Assembly: GCA_025923995.1 (NCBI GenBank) | Contig: JAICEW010000021.1 | Coordinates: 1 to 35,261 of the forward strand | DNA: 35,261 bases | Direction of reading: 5' to 3' | Source of the DNA: Vicinamibacteria bacterium | Lineage (GTDB): Bacteria > Acidobacteriota > Vicinamibacteria > Fen-336 | Shown: one piece after another, positions 19,349 to 27,039 of the stretch | How positions within the stretch are numbered: position 1 is the stretch's first letter | Layout of the letters: each line of letters starts with the position of its first letter | Notes under the pieces: model-generated | What the model was told of the DNA's origin: nothing | Databases searched by the model: none | The model's input: only the letters and a program-made list of their open reading frames with translations | Made by a program: the position numbers and the translations under genes

Positions 19349-21394
19349 TGCGGCCAGCAGCCCTTCGGCCAGGACGATGTCCGCGTCGCCCTCCGCCACC
19401 GCGGCCAGGATCGAGCGCCCGTCGGCGGACCAGCTCACGCGACGCGCCACCAGGGTCACCCGGTCCCCGAAGTCCGTCACCTGCCGCCACTCGCCGGTCG
19501 CGGTGCCGAGCGCCCACACGTTCGTGGTCAGCCCGTCGGTCAGGGGCAGGGCCAGCCACTTCCCGTCCGGCGACAGCGCGGGGTTCACGATCTGCCAGGC
19601 GGCGACGCGCGACGCCCCCACCCGCCCCACCACGCGCGAGGGCCCGTCCTCGGGGCTCGCCGCCCGGATCTCGAACTCGGGACGCCCGTCGACCAGCGGT
19701 CGCTCGACGACGTAGTACAGCGTGCCGTCGTGCAGCCCGACCACGTTGCGCGCCGGCTCCGGGCGCACGGTGACGGCGGCTCCCCCCTCCGCCGGCACCT
19801 TCTTGAGCACGCCCTCGTCCACGAAGTAGAGCCACCGCCCGTCGGCCGACCAGCCGGCGCCCAGTCCGCGCGGGGCGAGCAGCCGCAGGCCGCTGCCGTC
19901 CGGGTTCACGCTCCACAGTCCGAACACGAAGCCGCGGTTCCCGCGGGACGAGACGAAGACGATCGAGCGGCCGTCGGGCGACCAGATGGGAACGCCCACC
20001 GCCACGCTCGGATCCCGTTCGTGGGTGATCTGGCGCATCTCGCCGGTGGCGGCCGACATCACCCAGATGTTCGCGTGGCCGCCGCTGTCGGAGAGGAACG
20101 CGATCTCGCGGTCCTGCGGACCAGTGGTCGGCGTGCGCACCTGTCCCGTCTGGCGCGTGATGGGGACGCCGCGACGCACGTTCTCCGCGGGCGCGCCGTC
20201 GACCGGGAACCTCCAGACGTCCGAGTGCAGCCACAGCCGGCTCGCCGCCAGCGTGCCCATGGCGTCCACGTCCGGCTGCCCGTAGGACGCCTCGTCGGAC
20301 GAGATGCGCTCCACGCGGCCGCCCTCGAGCCAGGCCTTCCACAACCCCAGGGGCGGCAGGTACGGGAGCGTGCTGTCGTGAGCCGAGCTGAACACCACGG
20401 CCCGGCCGTCCGGCGTCCACGCCAGCCCGTTGACCAGGCTGCTGTCCTTCGTGAGCTGCAGGGGCCGGCCGGCCCCGTCGCTGCGGACGGCGAAGACGTC
20501 GAAGCGGACGCCGTCGCCCTCCTGGTACGCGATCCACCTGGCGTCGCGCGACCAGCGGGGGTTGCGGTAGTAGCGGCCGGGAGGGAACCGGCCGACCACG
20601 GGCGACGACGCGCCGTCCCTGGAGACGGCCACCAGCTGCACCTGGCCGCCGTCGAGTCGGAAGCAGGCCAGGCGGCCGTCCGCCGCCACGTCGGCGTCGC
20701 TCAGGCTGGCCGTGACCCGCCGGGGCGTGCCGCCGAGCGCGGGGACCTCCCAGACGTCGCCCGGGCGCTCCGCGGTGGCGTCGGGCGCGAAGTACACGAG
20801 GGTGCTCGAGTCCGGCCCCCAGCGCGGCCACTGGTGATCGGCCGGGTCGCTCGTGACCCGCAGCGGCGGGCCGCCGGCGACGAGGCGCACGAAGACCTGC
20901 CGGTGCGCGCCTTCGACGGCCGTGAACGCGACCGCCTTGCCGTCCGGCGACAGCGCCGGCGACTCCTCGAGGCCTACCCTCTCCGTGATGCGGTGGAAGC
21001 GCGCCGCCAACGCGGCCGGGCGATCCGCCGCCCCACGCCGGCCCACGCCGTAGCCGGCGGCCACCGCGGCGGCGAGCGCCAGGACGGGGAGCGCGATCGA
21101 GGCCGGCGATCGCCGCGACGGAGACGGATCGGCGTCCGGCGGCGCGGGAGCCAGCGGCTCCTCCTGCTCCAGCCGCAGCCGGCGGCCCTGCCACCAGCCG
21201 TCCAGCTCCGACGCGAAGGCGTAGACGGACCCGATCTTGTCGTGCAGGTGCCGGTGGACGGGCATGCCCTCCCGCTTCTCCCAGCGCTGGACGGTGCTGA
21301 TGTCGCGGTTGAGGTAGGCGGCGACCGCCTTCCAGGACTCCAGCCGGGTCCCAGGGTCTTCGGCGACGGTCGGGGTGGCCACCCGATCCTTCAT
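19337..21394 (-). CDS. Transmembrane HTH regulator-like protein with PD40/TolB-type beta-propeller
   Basis: A 685-aa protein. Residues ~18-70 form a short DNA-binding-like domain: ESWKAVAAYLNRDISTVQRW, then KREGMPVHRHLH and SELDGWW, a module very common in Acidobacteriota. A proline-rich linker leads to one membrane helix (~98-117). The rest is a WD40-like PD40 propeller with repeated SPDGKxxAF / W-SPDGRSI-F-S units (for example ALSPDGKAVAF, WTPDGRAVVFSS, WSPDGRSIVFVSS, LSPDGKWLALPL). Topology implies a cytoplasmic DNA-binding head and an extracytoplasmic propeller, as in a one-component membrane sensor. The start at 21394 gives the complete HTH. It diverges from phaR across 156 bp holding two dyads, so both may be co-regulated. 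DNA targets and ligand are unknown. Confidence 0.85.
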   Translation of the reverse strand: MKDRVATPTVAEDPGTRLESWKAVAAYLNRDISTVQRWEKREGMPVHRHLHDKIGSVYAFASELDGWWQGRRLRLEQEEPLAPAPPDADPSPSRRSPASIALPVLALAAAVAAGYGVGRRGAADRPAALAARFHRITERVGLEESPALSPDGKAVAFTAVEGAHRQVFVRLVAGGPPLRVTSDPADHQWPRWGPDSSTLVYFAPDATAERPGDVWEVPALGGTPRRVTASLSDADVAADGRLACFRLDGGQVQLVAVSRDGASSPVVGRFPPGRYYRNPRWSRDARWIAYQEGDGVRFDVFAVRSDGAGRPLQLTKDSSLVNGLAWTPDGRAVVFSSAHDSTLPYLPPLGLWKAWLEGGRVERISSDEASYGQPDVDAMGTLAASRLWLHSDVWRFPVDGAPAENVRRGVPITRQTGQVRTPTTGPQDREIAFLSDSGGHANIWVMSAATGEMRQITHERDPSVAVGVPIWSPDGRSIVFVSSRGNRGFVFGLWSVNPDGSGLRLLAPRGLGAGWSADGRWLYFVDEGVLKKVPAEGGAAVTVRPEPARNVVGLHDGTLYYVVERPLVDGRPEFEIRAASPEDGPSRVVGRVGASRVAAWQIVNPALSPDGKWLALPLTDGLTTNVWALGTATGEWRQVTDFGDRVTLVARRVSWSADGRSILAAVAEGDADIVLAEGLLAASRR

Positions 21395-21492
21395 GGCCTC
21401 GGCTCCGGTTCCATGACGTGCGAGGAGGCGATTCTACCGTCTGGGCGGTCCGCCCGGGGGACGGCGCGGGGATCGACCGCGCCCGCTCCTCT

Positions 21493-21509
21493 CTAACGCA
21501 GGGCGTCAC
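21493..21509. promoter_or_regulatory. Upstream copy of the phaR operator
   Basis: CTAACGC-AGG-GCGTCAC follows the pattern TAACGC-N3-GCGT of the dyad at 21525-21541. Centre-to-centre distance is 32 bp, about three helical turns, so two dimers would bind the same face of the DNA. Confidence 0.55.
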
Positions 21510-21515
21510 CTCCGC

Positions 21516-21544
21516 TTGACATTCATAACGCACTGCGTTATCTT
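21516..21544 (+). promoter_or_regulatory. phaR promoter with nested operator dyad
   Basis: TTGACA (21516-21521), a 17-bp spacer and TATCTT (21539-21544) form a near-consensus sigma70 promoter. A perfect dyad ATAACGC-ACT-GCGTTAT (21525-21541) fills the spacer and overlaps the -10, the place for a repressor. Transcription is expected to start about 7 bases after the -10, at GTG 21551. Confidence 0.75.
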
Positions 21545-21550
21545 GTGGGC

Positions 21551-22153
21551 GTGACGGACGGGAACGAGACGCTGATCAAGCGCTACGAGAACCGCAAGCT
21601 GTACGACCCCGGCGCGCGCCGGTACGTGACGCTCACGGACCTGGCGCGGCTGGTGGCGGACGGCGGCGAGATCCGGGTCGTGGACCAGAGGACGGGCGAG
21701 GACCTGACCACGCTGGTCCTGGCCCAGGTGGTCCTGGAGGGCATCAAGGAGCGCACGGCCGAGATCCCCCGGCACGTGCTGTCGCGGCTGATCCGGCTGG
21801 CGGCGCGGCCGGCGTCCTGGGGCGACTGGGCCTCCGCGCACGAGGTGGCCGCCCGGGCCCGCGCCGAGGCGGAGCGCATCGTGAGCGGCTTCGTGGCCAA
21901 GGGGCGCCTGAGCCTGGACGAGGCGGTGGCCGTCCGCCAGGAGATCGCCGGCACCGTGCAGCGATTGGTGTCCGACGCCCAGCAGGCGCTGGAGGCCCGC
22001 TTCCGCGGGCTGTTCGAGCGGCCGGCGCCGGGAGGCGCGCTGGCGTCGCTGCGGGCCCTGGAAGAGAGGCTGCTCGCGTTCGAGCACGTGCTGGAGCCGG
22101 AGGCGCCCCCCGCGCCTCCGGCCCGTGTCCGCCGAAGGACGGCGAAGAAGTAG
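21551..22153 (+). CDS. phaR: PHA/PHB accumulation regulator, DNA-binding
   Basis: A 200-aa member of the polyhydroxyalkanoate synthesis repressor family, which senses PHA and represses phasin genes and often itself. The N-terminal ~60 residues are the hallmark domain: LIKRYENRKLYD, RRYVTLTDLARLV, EIRVVDQRTGEDLT and TLVLAQVVLE. The rest is helical with an Ala/Pro/Arg-rich tail. Two GTG starts are possible (21545 and 21551). I choose 21551 because the -10 ends at 21544, placing +1 near 21551, and no ribosome site can fit. The mRNA is probably leaderless. The phasin gene lies 42 bp downstream, separated by a perfect palindrome. No PHA synthase (phaC) is in the window. Confidence 0.9.
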   Translation: MTDGNETLIKRYENRKLYDPGARRYVTLTDLARLVADGGEIRVVDQRTGEDLTTLVLAQVVLEGIKERTAEIPRHVLSRLIRLAARPASWGDWASAHEVAARARAEAERIVSGFVAKGRLSLDEAVAVRQEIAGTVQRLVSDAQQALEARFRGLFERPAPGGALASLRALEERLLAFEHVLEPEAPPAPPARVRRRTAKK

Positions 22154-22157
22154 GAAG

Positions 22158-22176
22158 GGCCCGCGGACCGCGGGCC
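22158..22176. promoter_or_regulatory. Perfect 19-bp palindrome between phaR and the phasin gene
   Basis: GGCCCGCGG, A, CCGCGGGCC: 9-bp arms around one base. As RNA it folds into a 7-bp GC stem with a GGACC loop, directly after the phaR stop and 13 bases before the phasin AAGGAG. It may be an attenuator, a 3' stabiliser or an operator. Confidence 0.55.
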
Positions 22177-22195
22177 GAGCAAGGAGACGAGAGTC

Positions 22196-22681
22196 ATGCC
22201 GACGAAGAAGAAGACGACCAAGCGCCGGACCGCGAAGAGCACGGCCGGCAGCACGGCCGACGTGCTGCGCGCCCGCTGGCAGGAGGCCCTCAAGGCCCTG
22301 GCCGCGGCCGAGGCCGAGCTGGAGAAGCAGTGGAAGACCCTCGTGAAGAAGAGCGGCCTCTCCGGCAAGGACGCGAAGGGCGCGCTGCAGGAGCTGCGCG
22401 TGCGGCTCGAGAAGGAGCGCCAGCGCGCGCTCAAGGGCATCGAGGCCGGCGTGGCCGGCCTGCAGGCGCGGGTCAAGGAGGAGCGGGCCACCCTCTCGCG
22501 CCGCGCCGACGAGGCGATGAAGAGCGCGCTGGTCGCGTTCAACATCCCCAGCCGGCAGGAGGTGGGCGAGCTCACGCGCAAGGTGAACGAGCTGTCGCGC
22601 AAGATCGACGCCTTCAGGGCGCCCGCGCGCAAGCCGGCCCGCAAGGCGGCGCGCCCCGCCGCCCGCCGCTCGCGCGGCTGA
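22196..22681 (+). CDS. Phasin, PhaF/PhaI-like, with basic tails
   Basis: A 161-aa polyhydroxyalkanoate granule-associated protein. The N-terminus is basic (PTKKKTTKRRTAK). Residues ~20-140 are amphipathic helix/coiled coil ending in the phasin signature FNIPSRQEVGELTRKVNELS, close to the NIPTR-x-DVE-L motif of PhaF/PhaI. The C-terminal 25 residues are a histone-like Lys/Ala/Pro/Arg tail (PARKPARKAARPAARR). In Pseudomonas PhaF such a tail binds DNA and helps share granules between daughter cells, so a similar role is inferred. AAGGAG is well placed before the ATG. It sits behind phaR, its likely repressor, and before a patatin that might act on granule lipid or polymer. Confidence 0.82.
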   Translation: MPTKKKTTKRRTAKSTAGSTADVLRARWQEALKALAAAEAELEKQWKTLVKKSGLSGKDAKGALQELRVRLEKERQRALKGIEAGVAGLQARVKEERATLSRRADEAMKSALVAFNIPSRQEVGELTRKVNELSRKIDAFRAPARKPARKAARPAARRSRG

Positions 22682-22696
22682 GGTCCCAGGCGGCGT

Positions 22697-22740
22697 GGCC
22701 GGCGCGCTGAAGTAGCCTTTCCCGTGAAGCGCGCCGGGCC
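22697..22740 (+). terminator. Long hairpin after the phasin gene
   Basis: GGCC-GGCGCGCT (22697-22708) pairs with AGCGCGCC-(G)-GGCC (22728-22740): 12 pairs with one bulged G and a 19-nt loop. It is 16 bases after the phasin stop. No T-run follows, so it may terminate weakly or protect the phasin mRNA 3' end. Confidence 0.45.
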
Positions 22741-22790
22741 TCGCCGCCGGCGTTTCGTTCGCAAGGGCCGGCTTTCCTCCCGGAGGGAGC

Positions 22791-23987
22791 TTGGGTCGAT
22801 CCAGTCCGTCGCGCCGCGCGTCCCGGCAGGGCAAGGTCGCGCTCGTCTGCGCCGGCGGCGGCGTCACGGGGGCCGTGTACGAGATCGGCGCGCTGCGCGC
22901 GCTGGAGGCGCTGCTGGACCGCAGCGTCCTCGACTTCGACATCTACGTCGGCGTCAGCGGCGGCGCGTTCGTGGCCTCGCTGCTGGCCAGCGGCATCTCC
23001 CCCGTCGAGATGTACGACGAGGTCGTCACCCGCGCGGGCCGGCCCTTCGGCGTCTCGGCCGCGCCCGTCTTCAGCCTGGGCCTGGCCGACCTGCTCAAGC
23101 GCACCGCCCGCGCCCCGCGCGTCCTCACCGACGCGGTGTGGACCGCGCTCACCGGCGAGGGACGCAACCTCTCGGACCTGGCCCTCTCGATGTTCGAGCT
23201 GCTGCCGGCGGGGCTGCTGGACACGACCGGCATGCAGAAGTACCTGGCCCACCTCTTCGCCAGCCGCGGGCACCAGGACTCCTTCGACTCCCTCTCCCGC
23301 GAGCTGTACATCGTCGCGGTGGACCTGGACGACGGCACGGCCGTCGCTTTCGGCGAGCCGGACCACCGCGACGTGCCCATCTCGCGCGCGGTCCAGGCCT
23401 CCATCGCGCTGCCCGGCCTGTACCGCCCGGTGCGCATCGGGGGCCGCGACTACGTCGACGGCGGCGTGAAGAAGACGGCCCACATCAACCTGGCCATCCG
23501 CCAGGGGGCCGACCTCGTCGTCTGCATCAACCCCATCGTGCCCATCCACAACGACACGCGCGGCGGCCCGCTGGGCGGGCACCTGAGCAACAAGGGCGTG
23601 ACGTACGTGCTGGACCAGGCGCTGCGCATCATGCTGCACGGCCGCATGCAGTACGGCCTGGAGCGCTACCAGGTGGAGCACCCGGACGTGGACATCCTGC
23701 TGGTCGAGCCGCAGCACGACGACATGCAGATGTTCAGCTTCAACATCATGCGCATGAGCGCGCGCCGGCTGGTGGCGCAGCACGGCTACCTCTCGGTGGC
23801 CGAGGCCTTCGCACGCAACCGGACCGCCTACACGCGCGTGCTCAAGCGCCACGGCATCGCGCTCGGGCCCAGGCTCGGGTCCCAGGCGGCGCCGGCCCAC
23901 CGCCGACGCGGCAGCGCCCTCGCGCGCTCTCTCGACAGCTCGCTCGACCGCCTCTCGGGCAAGCTCCGTCGCGCCCGCGCGTCGTGA
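22791..23987 (+). CDS. Patatin-like phospholipase/acyl hydrolase
   Basis: A 398-aa hydrolase with a Ser-Asp dyad. The oxyanion glycines CAGGGVTGAVYEIGAL (20-35), nucleophile elbow GVSGG (Ser56) and DGG motif (Asp223 in VDGGVKK) are all present, so it is probably active on lipid or polyester acyl chains. TTG 22791 is chosen because CGGAGGGAGC lies immediately upstream and the conserved domain begins at residue ~14; no ATG or GTG fits. The C-terminal ~40 residues are basic and low in complexity. There is no signal peptide. Neighbours (phaR, phasin) raise the possibility of action at PHA granules, since some intracellular depolymerases are patatin-like, but phospholipid turnover is equally possible. 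Its stop overlaps the next GTG. Confidence 0.88.
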   Translation: MGRSSPSRRASRQGKVALVCAGGGVTGAVYEIGALRALEALLDRSVLDFDIYVGVSGGAFVASLLASGISPVEMYDEVVTRAGRPFGVSAAPVFSLGLADLLKRTARAPRVLTDAVWTALTGEGRNLSDLALSMFELLPAGLLDTTGMQKYLAHLFASRGHQDSFDSLSRELYIVAVDLDDGTAVAFGEPDHRDVPISRAVQASIALPGLYRPVRIGGRDYVDGGVKKTAHINLAIRQGADLVVCINPIVPIHNDTRGGPLGGHLSNKGVTYVLDQALRIMLHGRMQYGLERYQVEHPDVDILLVEPQHDDMQMFSFNIMRMSARRLVAQHGYLSVAEAFARNRTAYTRVLKRHGIALGPRLGSQAAPAHRRRGSALARSLDSSLDRLSGKLRRARAS

Positions 23988-26320
23988 CCCGCGTCCCGCG
24001 TCTCCTCCTCCGCGTCCTGCTGGTGCTGCTGGCGGGCCTGGCCCTGCTCGGCCTCACGGGCACCGGCATGTACTGGCGCTGGTCCCGCGCCGCGCTTCCG
24101 GCCGTCGAGGGCACGGTGCGCCTGCCCGGGCTGGCCGCGCCGGTGACGGTGCGCCGCGACGCACACGGCATCCCCCACCTGCGCGCCTCGTCCGTGGCCG
24201 ACGCCATGCGCGCGCAGGGCTTCGTGACGGCCCAGGACCGGCTCTGGCAGATGGACGTCATGCGGCGCGCCGCGCTCGGCGAGCTGGCGGACGCCTTCGG
24301 CGAGGGCGCGCTGCGCGCCGACCGCGAGATGCGCACGCTGGGCCTCAACCGCGCGGCCCGCGACGCCGCGGAGCTGCTCCCGCCCGACGTGCGGGCGACG
24401 ATCGAGGCCTACGCCGCCGGCGTCAACGCCTTCATGGACGCCCAGGGGGACGCGCTTCCCATCGAGTTCCGCCTCCTGCGCTACCGGCCGCGCGCCTGGA
24501 CGGCCGTGGACACGCTCGCGGTCGGCAAGCTGCTGGCGCGCGACCTCGCGGGCGGGTGGGAGCAGGAGGCGTACCGCGCGCTCTTCGCCGACCGCCTGCC
24601 GCCCGACGTGCAGGACGTGCTCTACCCCACCCGGTTCCCGGACGACCACATCCTCTTCGGCCACGACACGGGCGCCGCCGCCGCCTCGGCCGCCGAGCCG
24701 ACGTCCCGCGGCAGCAACAACTGGGTGATCTCGGGCGCCCACACCGCGACGGGCCGGCCGCTGCTCGCGAACGACCCCCACCTCGGCCTGAGCGTGCCGT
24801 CCATCTGGACGACCGTGCACCTGACCGCTCCCGAGCTGGACGTGGCCGGCGTCACGCTGCCCGGCACGCCCGGCGTGATCCTGGGCCGGAACCGCCGCAT
24901 CGCGTGGGGCTGCACCAACGTCCACGACGACTCCGCCGACCTGTACCTCGAGGAGTTCGACCCGCGGCGGCCCGACCACTACCGCGTCGAGGACGGCTGG
25001 GAGCGGGCGCGCGTGATCGAGGAGCCGATCCTCGTGCGCGAGGGCACGCTCTCCTCGTCGCGCCGCACGGTGCTGCATCGCGTGACCGTGACGCGGCACG
25101 GTCCGCTCATCGAGGCGTACGCACGGCAGTGGGCGCTGCGCTGGACCGGCATCGACCGCGTGCAGGAGCTCACCGCCTTCCACCTGGTCGACCGCGCGCA
25201 GGACTGGGAGTCCTTCCGCAAGGCGGTGAGCGCGTTCCCCGGCCCCTCGCAGAACTTCGTCTACGCGGACGTGGACGGGCACGTGGGATGGGTGTCGGCC
25301 GGGCGCCTGCCCATCCGCGCCAGCGGCGACGGCGCGCGGCCGTACGGCGGCGCCGCGCCCGCGTCGGAGTGGACGGGGTTCGTGCCCTTCGAACAGCTGC
25401 CCTTCGTCCTCGACCCGCCCGAGGGGCGCATCGTGACCGCGAACAACCGGCTGGTGGGGACGGACTATCCCTACGTGGTGACCAAGGGCGGCGTCGCGCC
25501 GTACCGCGCGCACGCGATCCTCTCCGCACTGCAGGCGCGCGAGGGCTGGACGGCGGACGACTTCGCGCGGCTGCAGTCCGAGAGGCTGTCGATCCCCCAT
25601 CGCGACCTGGCGCGCGCGCTGCTGGAAGCGGCGTCGAGGCACGGCGTCGACGCCGCATGGCAGGAGGTCGCCCGCGAGCTGCAGGGCTGGGACGGACGGC
25701 TCGAGCCCGCGAGCCGCCCCGGAGCGCTCGTGTTCACCGCGTTCCGCGCGCTCGGGGAGCGCGTGATCCTCCCGCGCGTCAAGGGGGTGCCCCAGGCCGA
25801 GCGGCTGGCGCGGCGCATCGCGCCGCTGCACCGCTTGATCCGCGAGCGGCCGGCCTCCTGGGTCCCCGCGGGCGATGCGGACTGGGACGCGACCCTGCTC
25901 GCGGCCTGGCGGGAGGCGGAGAAGCGCCTCACGGCGCAGCTGGGCGCGGATCGTGCCGGCTGGCGCTACGGCGCGATCAACCGCATGGCGGTGGGCCATC
26001 CGCTGTCGGGCGCCATACCGGCCCTGGGTCGGCTGCTCGACCCGCCGCCGATCGAGATGGGCGGCGGCCCCGTCTCGCCCAACGTGCTGCAGATCCTCCC
26101 CACCGGCGCCACCGAGGGGCCCTCGATGCGCCTGGTGGCGGACATGGCGGACGTGGACAACACGCGCCTCACGAACTTCATGGGCCAGTCCGGCCATCCC
26201 GCCAGCCCGAACTACGGCGACCAGATGGACGCGTGGGTCCGAGTGGAGCCGCTGCCCCTGCCGTTCACGGAGGAAGCGGTCGCGCGCATCACGCGCCACA
26301 CGCTGACGCTCCATCCCTGA
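23984..26320 (+). CDS. Penicillin acylase-family Ntn hydrolase (possible acyl-homoserine-lactone or lipid amide acylase)
   Basis: A 778-aa precursor. GTG overlaps the patatin stop as GTGA. Residues ~5-27 form a signal anchor (LLLRVLLVLLAGLALLGL), so it is exported. The alpha-chain region (PVTVRRDAHGIPHLRA, GFVTAQDRLWQMD) is followed by the autocleavage site and N-terminal nucleophile Ser244 in RGSNNWVISG, with PLLANDPHLGLSVPSIW after it. The beta-chain Asn of the catalytic set lies in GRIVTANNRLVG, and YADVDGHVGW is typical. The family includes penicillin G acylase, PvdQ-type quorum-quenching acylases and acyl-peptide enzymes; substrate cannot be read from sequence. All key residues are present, so activity is expected. 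It ends in a 24-bp convergent gap with the remnant gene. Confidence 0.92.
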   Translation: MTRVPRLLLRVLLVLLAGLALLGLTGTGMYWRWSRAALPAVEGTVRLPGLAAPVTVRRDAHGIPHLRASSVADAMRAQGFVTAQDRLWQMDVMRRAALGELADAFGEGALRADREMRTLGLNRAARDAAELLPPDVRATIEAYAAGVNAFMDAQGDALPIEFRLLRYRPRAWTAVDTLAVGKLLARDLAGGWEQEAYRALFADRLPPDVQDVLYPTRFPDDHILFGHDTGAAAASAAEPTSRGSNNWVISGAHTATGRPLLANDPHLGLSVPSIWTTVHLTAPELDVAGVTLPGTPGVILGRNRRIAWGCTNVHDDSADLYLEEFDPRRPDHYRVEDGWERARVIEEPILVREGTLSSSRRTVLHRVTVTRHGPLIEAYARQWALRWTGIDRVQELTAFHLVDRAQDWESFRKAVSAFPGPSQNFVYADVDGHVGWVSAGRLPIRASGDGARPYGGAAPASEWTGFVPFEQLPFVLDPPEGRIVTANNRLVGTDYPYVVTKGGVAPYRAHAILSALQAREGWTADDFARLQSERLSIPHRDLARALLEAASRHGVDAAWQEVARELQGWDGRLEPASRPGALVFTAFRALGERVILPRVKGVPQAERLARRIAPLHRLIRERPASWVPAGDADWDATLLAAWREAEKRLTAQLGADRAGWRYGAINRMAVGHPLSGAIPALGRLLDPPPIEMGGGPVSPNVLQILPTGATEGPSMRLVADMADVDNTRLTNFMGQSGHPASPNYGDQMDAWVRVEPLPLPFTEEAVARITRHTLTLHP

Positions 26321-26328
26321 CGCGCGAC

Positions 26329-26341
26329 TGCCGCCGCGGCA
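26329..26341. terminator. Small hairpin in the convergent gap
   Basis: TGCCG-CCG-CGGCA, a 5-bp stem with a 3-nt loop, lies between the acylase stop (26320) and the stop of the leftward remnant (26345). No T-run. Confidence 0.3.
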
Positions 26342-26344
26342 ACG

Positions 26345-27039
26345 TCAGCGGGAAGCACTGCGCCGCACCAGGCGGAAGGCCGAGACGGTTTCTCCCTCCA
26401 TGACCCGCTCGTGGCCCACCGTGATCCCGCGGTGCTCCTGGAGGTCGCGCTCCAGGAACGGCAGGTACTCGGGGCGCGCGAGGATCAGCAGGTCGTCGCG
26501 CTCGTAGAGGGCCGCGTAGAGGTCGCGGATTCCGTGGCGCTCAAGCCAGAGCTGGCTGATGGGCAGACGCGTCGGCCAGCCCAGCCAGAAGAACGACCGA
26601 ACGCGGCGGCTCGCGCCAGGGATCAGCAGCGCGAGGGCGAACGCGGCCAGGCTGAAGGGTGTGACGAGCGCCGCCCGCAGCCGGCCCTGGCCCAGCGACG
26701 CGGGGGCCACGGCGTCGTGATCGCGCAGAGTCCGGTAGAGACGACGCAGCGAGGGTGCGCTGTAGCGCTCCGGATCCCAGACGAACCATCCGCGAAGCTG
26801 GTCGGGCGGAAGGCGTACAGCGCCTCCAGGACGCGGCCGAGCAGCAGGTGGATGAAGACGGCGCGCGGCGACGGATGCGTCTCCCCGCCGATCCAGCCCA
26901 CGCCGCTCACGACCGTGCTCATCACCGCGTCGTCGTTGAAGTGGTAGAAGGGCGGCCCCAGGAAGGCCACAGTCGAGGCACCGGCGGCGAGCACGAGCAG
27001 GACGCACGCGGCCAGCGCCCGCGCCCCTCCGCGTCTCAC
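26345..27039 (-). pseudogene. Remnant of a polytopic GT-C-like membrane protein (internal deletion plus frameshift)
   Basis: GTG 27039 overlaps the stop of the upstream gene (GTGA). From there one frame encodes a membrane helix (RALAACVLLVLAAGAS), then PPFYHFNDDAVMSTVVSGVGW and LLLGRVLEALYAFRP. This is the N-terminus of a family with an NDD motif early on and a P-WY following. At about 26800-26810 sense switches to a second frame, which reads GWFVWDPERYSAPSLRRLYR, one more helix (PFSLAAFALALLIPG) and a soluble end (ISQLWLERHGIRDLYAALYE) to 26345. Family members are usually several hundred residues longer, so the centre appears deleted at the same point where frame is lost. The first frame alone stops at 26623. 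A sequencing error could explain the shift but not the missing middle. Confidence 0.7.

Noticed and set aside
26411-26947. A rightward frame over the broken membrane gene
   Set aside because: Its product lacks motifs and hydrophobic segments, and the opposite strand carries clearly related transferase segments.
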